DNA of 13,160 nucleotides, taken from contig JAXDQV010000073.1 of assembly GCA_034667645.1 (NCBI GenBank), positions 1 to 13,160 of the forward strand. The letters run 5' to 3'. Position numbers and translations under genes: made by a program. Source of the stretch: JAJPJG01 sp034667645. Its GTDB lineage: Bacteria; Verrucomicrobiota; Verrucomicrobiia; Chthoniobacterales; Chthoniobacteraceae. The notes beneath the pieces are model-generated. The model did no database searches and was not told the origin of the DNA. It saw only the letters and a program-made list of their open reading frames with translations. Of this stretch, positions 7,945-13,160 are shown piece after piece; position 1 is the stretch's first letter; each line of letters opens with the position of its first letter.

Positions 7945-8987
7945 GTCTCGCCGGCAACCTCGTTTTCTGGGCGGTGTATGCAGCGATCCTTTTCGCGACA
8001 CGGCGTCAGCGCATCTTCTGGCCGCTGGTGGCGCTCGCCCTGTTGCTCTTGTTTAACCAACTGTTTACGCCCGGCTTCTTTGATCTGGATGTCCGCGACG
8101 GCCATCTTTACGGCGCGCGCATCGACATCCTCCATCGCGGCGCGGCGGTGATGATGCTGGCGCTTGGGATGACGCTCGTGATCGCCACCGGCGGCGTCGA
8201 TCTTTCCGTCGGCGCGATCATGGCCATCGCCGGTGCGGTGATGGCGCAAATCGCCGTTGCGCACGGACAATCCGCACCGGTTGCCATTACGGGCGCGCTT
8301 GCAGTGGCGTTGTTGGCGGGGGCGTGGAACGGTTTACTGGTCGCCGGATTCGGCATTCAGCCGATTGTCGCGACGCTCATCCTGATGGTCGCAGGACGCG
8401 GCATCGCCCAACTCGTCAGCGAAGGACAGATCATCAATTTCACTGAGCCCGCGCTCGTGTTTATGGGCAACGGACACTTCCTCGGCCTGCCGTTCACGCT
8501 CACGCTCGTGCTGATCCTGCTCGCCGGTTTTTGCGCGCTCACTCGCGGGACGGCCCTCGGTTTGTTCATCGAGTCCGTCGGCGACAACGACACGGCGAGC
8601 CGCTACTCGGGCGTGAATGCGAGGCTCGTGAAATTTCTCGCCTATTTGCTGACGGGACTTTGCGCGGGCATTGCGGGTTTGGTGGCGGCGTCGAACATCA
8701 AAGGGGCGGATGCGAATCACGCCGGTCTGTATTTTGAACTCGACGCGATTCTCGCGGTGGTCGTCGGCGGGACAGCGCTCACTGGCGGACGGTTTTACCT
8801 CGTCGGCTCGATGGTCGGCGCGCTGCTGATTCAAACGCTCACGACCACGATGTATGCCCGCAATATCAGCGCTGACATCGCGCCGGTGCCGAAGGCGCTC
8901 GTAATCATCGGGGTTTGCCTGCTGCAGAGTGAAAAGGCGCGGCGCACCTTCGCGCGCTTTCTGCCGAAACGCCGGATCCCCGCATGA
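7941..8987 (+). CDS. ytfT: Sugar ABC transporter permease 1 (YtfT-like)
   Basis: This is a 348-residue inner-membrane permease of the ribose/galactose (RbsC/BPD_transp_2) type, with about 8-10 hydrophobic segments. Motifs that separate it from the second permease and match E. coli YtfT are IDILHRGAAV (61-70), GMTLVIATGGVDLSVGA (76-92), QPIVATLILMVAGRG (140-154), IKGADANHAGL (253-263) and LDAILAVVVGGTALTGG (267-283). It forms half of the membrane channel with the YjfF-like partner and is driven by the YtfR-like ATPase. The start codon overlaps the ATPase stop, and its own stop overlaps the next start (ATGA, 8984-8987). The first 60 residues carry two hydrophobic stretches, as in YtfT, and the basic tail (KRRIPA) should be cytoplasmic. 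Confidence 0.93.
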   Translation: MSLAGNLVFWAVYAAILFATRRQRIFWPLVALALLLLFNQLFTPGFFDLDVRDGHLYGARIDILHRGAAVMMLALGMTLVIATGGVDLSVGAIMAIAGAVMAQIAVAHGQSAPVAITGALAVALLAGAWNGLLVAGFGIQPIVATLILMVAGRGIAQLVSEGQIINFTEPALVFMGNGHFLGLPFTLTLVLILLAGFCALTRGTALGLFIESVGDNDTASRYSGVNARLVKFLAYLLTGLCAGIAGLVAASNIKGADANHAGLYFELDAILAVVVGGTALTGGRFYLVGSMVGALLIQTLTTTMYARNISADIAPVPKALVIIGVCLLQSEKARRTFARFLPKRRIPA

Positions 8988-9946
8988 ACCGCGTGAATCC
9001 AAAATACATTCCGATCGCCGCCACGGCGCTCGTGCTGCTCGCGTTGTATGTGGTCGGTTGCGTCGCGTTCCCAAATTTTAGCTCCTTGCGCGTGCTCGTG
9101 AATTTGTTCGGCGACAATGCGTTCCTCGGCATCGCCGCCGTCGGCGCGACCTTCGTGATTCTTGCCGGCGGGATCGATCTGTCCGTGGGCTCGGTGATTG
9201 CGTTTACCAGTATTCTGGTCGCGGCGCTGATCGGGCATGGCACCGGCCCGGCGGTCGCAATCCCGATTGCGCTCACAGTCGGCTTGCTGTTCGGCGCGGC
9301 GATGGGATGCCTGATCCATTTTTTCGATCTTCCACCGTTTCTCGTGACGCTCGGCGGCATGTTTTTAATGCGAGGAATGAGCTTCGTGGTGAGCCCGGAA
9401 TCCATGGCGATCCGGCACGCGTTTTACTCGCGGACCCTGCGCGATCTCGTCATCCAGCTTGCACCGCGTGTGTCGATTCCCTTCACCGCGATCTGCTTCA
9501 TCGTCGTCGTGCTCATCGGCACCTACGTGAGCGTTTGGACCAGATTCGGCCGGAGCGTTTATGCACTCGGGTCGAGTGAAAACTCCGCTCGCTTGATGGG
9601 GGTCCCGATTGGAAGCACGAAGATCGGAATCTACGGCCTCGCCGGATTTTTCTCCGCGCTCGGCGGCTGCGTCGCGACGTTTTACATGCAGTCGGGAAAT
9701 CCCGCGTCGTTCGTCGGGCTAGAACTCGACGCGATCGCCGCCGTCGTCATCGGCGGCACGCTGCTCACCGGCGGCGTCGGCTTCATTCCGGGCACGATGA
9801 TCGGGGTGCTGATTCTCGGCATCATCCAGACGCTGATTACCTTTCAAGGAAATCTGAACACATGGTGGACGCGCATCGCCGTCGGTTTTCTCCTGCTCGT
9901 TTTCATTCTGCTGCAAAAGGCGATCGGACGTCACGGGCTGCGTTGA
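8984..9946 (+). CDS. yjfF: Sugar ABC transporter permease 2 (YjfF-like)
   Basis: This 320-residue multi-spanning permease is paralogous to, but clearly distinct from, the gene before it. It carries NAFLGIAAVGATFVILAGGI (45-64) continuing into DLSVGSVIAFT (65-75), MFLMRGMSFVVSPESM (126-141), TRFGRSVYALG (186-196), ELDAIAAVVIGGTLLTGGVG (247-266) and NTWWTRIAVG (292-301), all of which recall E. coli YjfF. The heterodimeric arrangement of two different permeases distinguishes the YtfQRT-YjfF system from ribose and galactose importers that use a single RbsC/MglC. Its ATG overlaps the stop of the preceding permease by 4 bp. After its stop comes an 83-bp gap before the lipoprotein gene, so the transporter unit itself may end here. 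Confidence 0.94.
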   Translation: MNRVNPKYIPIAATALVLLALYVVGCVAFPNFSSLRVLVNLFGDNAFLGIAAVGATFVILAGGIDLSVGSVIAFTSILVAALIGHGTGPAVAIPIALTVGLLFGAAMGCLIHFFDLPPFLVTLGGMFLMRGMSFVVSPESMAIRHAFYSRTLRDLVIQLAPRVSIPFTAICFIVVVLIGTYVSVWTRFGRSVYALGSSENSARLMGVPIGSTKIGIYGLAGFFSALGGCVATFYMQSGNPASFVGLELDAIAAVVIGGTLLTGGVGFIPGTMIGVLILGIIQTLITFQGNLNTWWTRIAVGFLLLVFILLQKAIGRHGLR

Positions 9947-10029
9947 TGGCGAAAACACTCGACCGGGGGTTATTGCGCCGTGAAAGCTTTCCCGGCACGA
10001 ATCTTGCACTCCCACTCCGCACTTCGTTT

Positions 10030-10698
10030 ATGAAAAACACCCTGTTCGCATTCTGCTCGGCCATTTTGCTCACCTCGTGCGCCGGCGTAAAAGTTACTCA
10101 CACCGATGTCGCAACCGGCGCGACCAATCCGCGTTCGATTTACATTCGCCCCTTCGACGTGGCGGAATTCCGCGGACGCCATCACAGCCAAGGCGAGCGG
10201 CCCATTCGTCGCTCCCTCGCGCCCGCCGAGTTTTCGGACATCTTGAAACAAGAACTGGAAAAAATCGCCCCCGCGATGGTGCTGGCGGATGACCAGGTGC
10301 CGCAGCATGGCTGGCTGGTGGAAGGCGAACTCGACCTCGTCAATGCCGGCAGTCCGATCGGCCGAGCCTTGCCCGGCAATCTGATTGGCCTTGGCTCCTC
10401 GAAAATCATGGTGCATGTCCGCGTGATCGACCTCGACGCACGCGGCACCGTTACGGATTCGAAGGATAAGGAAACGGGCGCAACCGCTCACGCTGTTTCC
10501 ACATCGCGTGGTGCGATCGTTTATGAATTTGACGTAGCAGGCGGCTCGCGTGCGACCGGTAAATTCGGTTCAGTGACTGCGCCCGGTCTCGGATACGCGG
10601 TGACGTTCGACTACCGCAACGCGGCGGAACGGATTTACGAGGCCATCTCGCCCGATCCACACCGCTACGGCGTCCGGACTTCTCCGTCCATCCGCTGA
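10030..10698 (+). CDS. Lipoprotein, DUF4410-like
   Basis: The product has 222 residues and starts with a clear lipoprotein signal: MKNTLFAFCSAILLTSC with Cys17 in the lipobox LTSC. The body has PRSIYIRPFDVAEF (about 34-47), a helix with SDILKQELEKIAP, GWLVEGELDLVNAG (about 95-108), and GLGSSKIMVHVRVIDLDA (about 120-137). This pattern of an early conserved strand, a G-E-x-x-x-V-N-x-G segment, then a Gly-rich loop and a long strand ending in Asp resembles DUF4410 lipoproteins, whose function is not established. The start was chosen at the signal peptide; a longer frame (from 9862) overlaps the yjfF gene and has no sense there. It lies 83 bp after yjfF on the same strand and immediately before the terminator, so it could be the last gene of the operon or an independent one. 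Confidence 0.75.
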   Translation: MKNTLFAFCSAILLTSCAGVKVTHTDVATGATNPRSIYIRPFDVAEFRGRHHSQGERPIRRSLAPAEFSDILKQELEKIAPAMVLADDQVPQHGWLVEGELDLVNAGSPIGRALPGNLIGLGSSKIMVHVRVIDLDARGTVTDSKDKETGATAHAVSTSRGAIVYEFDVAGGSRATGKFGSVTAPGLGYAVTFDYRNAAERIYEAISPDPHRYGVRTSPSIR

Positions 10699-10721
10699 TT
10701 TTTCCTGCCTCACGCAGCGCG

Positions 10722-10749
10722 AAGAGCCCGAGCAATCGGGCTCTTTTGC
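10722..10749 (+). terminator. Rho-independent terminator
   Basis: AAGAGCCCGA (10722-10731) and TCGGGCTCTT (10736-10745) form a perfect 10-bp GC-rich stem closed by a GCAA tetraloop, running into TTTT (10744-10747) and a second T-run (10751-10754). It starts 23 bp after the DUF4410-like stop and ends the plus-strand unit that begins at GH27. Because the stem is symmetric it could also act on the opposite strand, although no gene approaches from that side. Confidence 0.9.
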
Positions 10750-10759
10750 GTTTTGCGTG

Positions 10760-10787
10760 TTGCCATCTGGCGTCGCGACGATACCCT
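10760..10787 (+). promoter_or_regulatory. Possible promoter of the carboxypeptidase / phosphofructokinase unit
   Basis: TTGCCA (10760-10765; five of six bases of the sigma-70 -35 consensus) is followed after 16 bp by TACCCT (10782-10787; only three of six of the -10 consensus). It lies just downstream of the terminator and 16 bp before the carboxypeptidase start, where a promoter is needed. The -10 match is weak, so this is a suggestion only. Confidence 0.22.
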
Positions 10788-10803
10788 CCGCGTTCGTCAA
10801 AAA

Positions 10804-11760
10804 ATGAAGCCGGCTTGCCAATGTGTCCGCGCCGCAGCCCTGCTTGCGTTCGCCATTCTCCTGAACTTTTCCCAGCGCGCGAGCGCACAGGAGGCGGCCG
10901 CCTTTGTCGTCACTGACAGCACCACCGGGCATATCCTGCTCAGTTCGAATTCCGGCAAAAAGCTCCAGATCGGATCGCTCACGAAAATCGCGACGGCCGT
11001 GGTGGTGCTCGATTGGCTGGAGCAACGCAAGGGGGACATCAGCCAGCCGGCGACGGTCCCACCGGAGACGCCGCAGGTGGCTGGGCAAAATCCAATCGGG
11101 TTTGAGCCCGGCGACATGGTCTCGGTGAGAGATCTTCTTTACGCGGCGCTGATGCAAAGCGACAACGCCGCCGCGCTCACGCTGGCGGACCACGTCGGAC
11201 GCTCCCTGACCACTGGGAAAGGCGGCGAAGTTCCTCCGGTTACTCTCTTCGTTGCGCAGATGAATGCCCTCGCGCGCCGGCTCGAGATGAAAAACACGCT
11301 TTTCGTGAATCCGCATGGAATCGACGCGAACGAGCGCAAACTCCCCTACTCCACTGCTGCCGATCTCGCAAAATTGACTGCTTACGCGATGGCAAAACCC
11401 GCGTTTCGCTTTTGCGTTTCGCAGAAGGAGCGCACCATCGGCGTCCGTCACGCCGGCGGCGCAGAAGCCCATTACATGTTGCGGAACACCAACGAACTGC
11501 TCGGCACCGAGGGCATCGACGGAGTTAAAACCGGCACGACGCAGCGCGCCGGTGAATGTGTCATTCTCTCCTCCTCGCGGTCTCCCGAATCGATCCAGGA
11601 AGGAACAAAATATACGATCACACCGCGCCGGCTCGTGGTGGTGGTGCTCGGATCCAGCGCGCGCTTCCAGACGGGAGCCTCGCTTTTACACCAAGGCTGG
11701 GGCGCATACGACCAGTGGACGGCAGCGGGACGCCCGCTCGAACGCAGCAGCAGTAGATAA
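10804..11760 (+). CDS. D-alanyl-D-alanine carboxypeptidase, peptidase S11
   Basis: This is a 318-residue exported serine peptidase/penicillin-binding protein that trims the terminal D-Ala from peptidoglycan stem peptides. Residues 1-28 form a signal peptide (cleavage after ASA). The three active-site motifs are in order: SLTK (Ser58 nucleophile, Lys61), SDN (119-121) and KTGT (242-245). The PHGID segment (170-174) is also typical of the family. After the catalytic domain there is only a short tail, without the beta-rich second domain or the amphipathic membrane-anchor helix of E. coli DacA, so it would be a soluble periplasmic enzyme. The start ATG at 10804 was preferred over an in-frame TTG at 10753 because it sits at the signal peptide and the TTG lies beside the terminator. 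It is 9 bp upstream of the phosphofructokinase gene. Confidence 0.93.
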   Translation: MKPACQCVRAAALLAFAILLNFSQRASAQEAAAFVVTDSTTGHILLSSNSGKKLQIGSLTKIATAVVVLDWLEQRKGDISQPATVPPETPQVAGQNPIGFEPGDMVSVRDLLYAALMQSDNAAALTLADHVGRSLTTGKGGEVPPVTLFVAQMNALARRLEMKNTLFVNPHGIDANERKLPYSTAADLAKLTAYAMAKPAFRFCVSQKERTIGVRHAGGAEAHYMLRNTNELLGTEGIDGVKTGTTQRAGECVILSSSRSPESIQEGTKYTITPRRLVVVVLGSSARFQTGASLLHQGWGAYDQWTAAGRPLERSSSR

Positions 11761-11769
11761 CCAAATAAA

Positions 11770-12849
11770 ATGGAACGCAGACGAATCGGAGTTCTCACCA
11801 GCGGCGGCGATTGCCCCGGACTAAACGCAGTTTTACGCGGTGTCGTTCGCGCCGCGCAGGCACTGGGCTGGGAGGTTGTCGGATTTAAAGAGGGCTTCGA
11901 GGGCCTGCTCTCGCCCGGCCATTACATCATGCTGGATCGGCACAAGACGGCCGGCATCATGCCGCTCGGCGGGACGATCATCGGCACCACCAACAAAGGC
12001 CATTTCATTGCCAAGGTGGGCGCCGGGCAAAAGGCCGTGATTGCAGAGGACATTATCGAGGATACGCGCCGGGTGCTTTCCAGCCTGCGTGTGGAAGGGT
12101 TGATCGTAATCGGCGGTGACGGGTCGCTCACGACCGCGCTGCAACTTCAGGAAGCCGGCATTCCAACCGTCGGCGTGCCGAAAACGATCGACAACGATTT
12201 GGAAGCGACTGCGATGACTTTCGGATTCGACTCCGCGGTCGCATGCGTGGCGGACGCGCTCGACCGACTCCACACGACGGCAAGCAGTCATCGGCGCGCG
12301 ATGGTGATCGAGGTCATGGGCCGGCACGCGGGCTGGATCGCGCTCTACGGTGGACTCGCCGGTGGCGGGGACATCATTTTGATTCCGGAGATTCCGTTCG
12401 ATTACGAAAAAGTCGCCCAAGCCGTGCGCCAGCGCGATCAGGACGGTTGCCTGAGCACGTTGATCGTCGTCGCCGAAGGGGCTCGACCCAAAAATGGCTC
12501 AGAGCTGATTCACGAAACTGCGAGCGGCGAGTATAAACTCGGCGGCATCGGAGAAGTGGTCGCGCGCGAAGTCGCGGCCCGAACGGGCAAGGAAACGCGC
12601 ACCTGTGTTCTCGGCCATCTGCAACGCGGTGGCGCGCCCACTACGCTGGATCGCATTCTCGGCACCCGCTTCGGCGTTCACGCGGTGGAAATGATCAACC
12701 AGGGCCAATACGGGTGCATGGTTTCCTATCAAAACTATCAGGTGACGGCGGTCCCGATCGCCGAGGCCGTCAATCGCCTCCGCCTCGTGCAGCCGGACAG
12801 CCAGATGGTTCAGACGGCGCGAGCGGTCGAGATCTCTTTCGGAGATTAA
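11770..12849 (+). CDS. pfkA: 6-phosphofructokinase, Gly/Lys type
   Basis: This 359-residue cytoplasmic enzyme phosphorylates fructose 6-phosphate to fructose 1,6-bisphosphate in glycolysis. Visible are the N-terminal nucleotide-binding SGGDCPGLNA (11-20), GGDGS (115-119), PKTIDND (137-143) with catalytic Asp141, MGRHAGWIA (183-191), PEIPF (206-210) and HLQRGG (283-288). Gly118 corresponds to Gly104 of E. coli PfkA, which favours ATP. Lys138 corresponds to Gly124 of E. coli, where PPi-dependent enzymes have Lys. The Gly/Lys pair places it with the group III (mixed-substrate) phosphofructokinases and makes ATP the likelier donor. Length is slightly above the 320 residues of the E. coli enzyme, with extra C-terminal sequence (about 320-359). 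No Shine-Dalgarno sequence is seen before the ATG; the 9-bp spacing from the carboxypeptidase stop suggests co-transcription. Confidence 0.95.
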   Translation: MERRRIGVLTSGGDCPGLNAVLRGVVRAAQALGWEVVGFKEGFEGLLSPGHYIMLDRHKTAGIMPLGGTIIGTTNKGHFIAKVGAGQKAVIAEDIIEDTRRVLSSLRVEGLIVIGGDGSLTTALQLQEAGIPTVGVPKTIDNDLEATAMTFGFDSAVACVADALDRLHTTASSHRRAMVIEVMGRHAGWIALYGGLAGGGDIILIPEIPFDYEKVAQAVRQRDQDGCLSTLIVVAEGARPKNGSELIHETASGEYKLGGIGEVVAREVAARTGKETRTCVLGHLQRGGAPTTLDRILGTRFGVHAVEMINQGQYGCMVSYQNYQVTAVPIAEAVNRLRLVQPDSQMVQTARAVEISFGD

Positions 12850-13062
12850 GCCAGACGCAGCGTAAAGTTTAGTGCAAGTCCCCACGCCGCAGGGCGGGTT
12901 TTACCCCGCCCCGCAGCCACGCCACACTTTTGGACCCAGGGATTCTCGCGTCCGCTTCCCCTCCACCCGCCGAGAGTTTCATCGCGGCCTCCTCCAGCCA
13001 CCGAACGCGAGAACGAGCCTCACATCCATGTCCACAGCGTCTGCGCCCGCCGGTTACCAATA
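12850..13062. other. Region after phosphofructokinase with no convincing gene
   Basis: This stretch has no ORF with recognisable content on either strand. Overlapping open frames on both strands (about 63 residues each) are Arg/Pro-rich with no signal peptide or domain, and look like chance openings in GC-rich DNA. It contains a GC-rich hairpin, a tiny ORF at its end and otherwise nothing I can name. Confidence 0.5.
12892..12911 (+). other. GC-rich hairpin downstream of phosphofructokinase
   Basis: GGGCGGG (12892-12898) pairs with CCCGCCC (12905-12911) around a TTTTAC loop, 42 bp after the pfk stop. There is no U-run on the 3' side, so it lacks the signature of an intrinsic terminator, but a strong stem here may protect the 3' end of the dac-pfk mRNA or assist factor-dependent termination. 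Confidence 0.4.
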
Positions 13063-13063
13063 A
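13028..13063 (+). CDS. Possible 11-residue ORF coupled to the next start
   Basis: ATG at 13028 opens MSTASAPAGYQ and stops with TAA at 13061-13063. The stop overlaps an ATG (TAATG, 13061-13065) that opens a frame running out of the window. This geometry is that of a translationally coupled leader, but no regulatory residue pattern is visible in the peptide, and a chance ORF is at least as likely. Confidence 0.15.
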   Translation: MSTASAPAGYQ

Positions 13064-13160
13064 TGTTGATTTTTTCCCGCGACCCTTCGACGCCGCTCAA
13101 TGCCGATCGCTTTCCCCTGCCCCCAGACAGCCGCCTTTTCCTGCCCCCGCGGAGTCACCG
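13063..13160 (+). CDS. Possible start of a further gene, truncated by window end
   Basis: From ATG 13063 the frame is open to the last base, giving 32 residues beginning MLIFSRDPSTPL and rich in Pro and Arg. No family, signal peptide or ribosome binding site is evident. It is listed only because it is the sole frame with a plausible start that continues past the edge; a different start outside the window is quite possible. Confidence 0.2.
   Translation, partial: MLIFSRDPSTPLNADRFPLPPDSRLFLPPRSH

Noticed and set aside
8334..9074. A 246-residue minus-strand frame across the two permease genes
   Set aside because: It is an antisense shadow: the composition is rich in Arg, Gln and Glu with no domain, and it overlaps two clearly identified permeases.
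9947..10029. CCGGG/CCCGG inverted repeat and AAAGCTTT palindrome in the gap after yjfF
   Set aside because: Arms are short and widely spaced, and no -35/-10 pair or terminator T-run accompanies them.
12892..12911. Hairpin considered as a rho-independent terminator of the dac-pfk unit
   Set aside because: The T-run is in the loop, and no T-run follows the stem.
12872..13063. 63-residue frames on both strands after phosphofructokinase
   Set aside because: They overlap each other almost fully, are low-complexity in Arg/Pro and have no convincing start context.

Overview
The window is a GC-rich, tightly packed stretch of bacterial chromosome. The sequence suggests a Gram-negative, probably free-living sugar-degrading heterotroph. 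Three secreted glycoside hydrolases, lipobox lipoproteins, near-absence of Shine-Dalgarno sequences before starts, and a G/K-type phosphofructokinase would fit Verrucomicrobiota or a related lineage, but no marker gene fixes the taxonomy and this assignment is inference.

Layout. Positions 1-2726 are on the minus strand: a small exported protein of unknown function, cut by the window edge, preceded by a GH3 beta-glucosidase-type enzyme. A 156-bp divergent gap (2727-2882) separates these from a plus-strand run. That run holds a GH27 enzyme (alpha-galactosidase family), a GH43 enzyme (arabinofuranosidase-like), and then a complete sugar ABC importer: a lipoprotein substrate-binding protein, a double-domain ATPase and two different permeases. 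The importer matches E. coli YtfQ-YtfR-YtfT-YjfF in composition, order and sequence motifs. A DUF4410-like lipoprotein follows, and a strong intrinsic terminator (10722-10749) closes the block. Behind it is a second unit: a D-Ala-D-Ala carboxypeptidase (peptidase S11) and, 9 bp further on, a 6-phosphofructokinase. The last 311 bases hold a GC hairpin, a tiny ORF and possibly the start of another gene.

How the genes work together (inference). The GH27, GH43 and GH3 enzymes carry signal peptides and would release galactose-, arabinofuranose- or galactofuranose-type monosaccharides outside the cytoplasm. YtfQ would capture the sugar at the inner membrane and YtfR/YtfT/YjfF would import it. No intracellular isomerase, kinase, mutase, transcriptional regulator or outer-membrane SusC/D-like transporter is encoded here, so sugar entry into metabolism and control must lie elsewhere. 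The carboxypeptidase/phosphofructokinase pair looks like unrelated housekeeping.

I found no tRNA, rRNA, CRISPR array, insertion sequence or phage gene. The parts most worth a second look are the altered active-site motif of the GH27 enzyme, the pairing of a Galf/arabinose-type importer with these hydrolases, the Gly/Lys combination in the phosphofructokinase, and a perfect 12-bp palindrome over the GH3 start codon.
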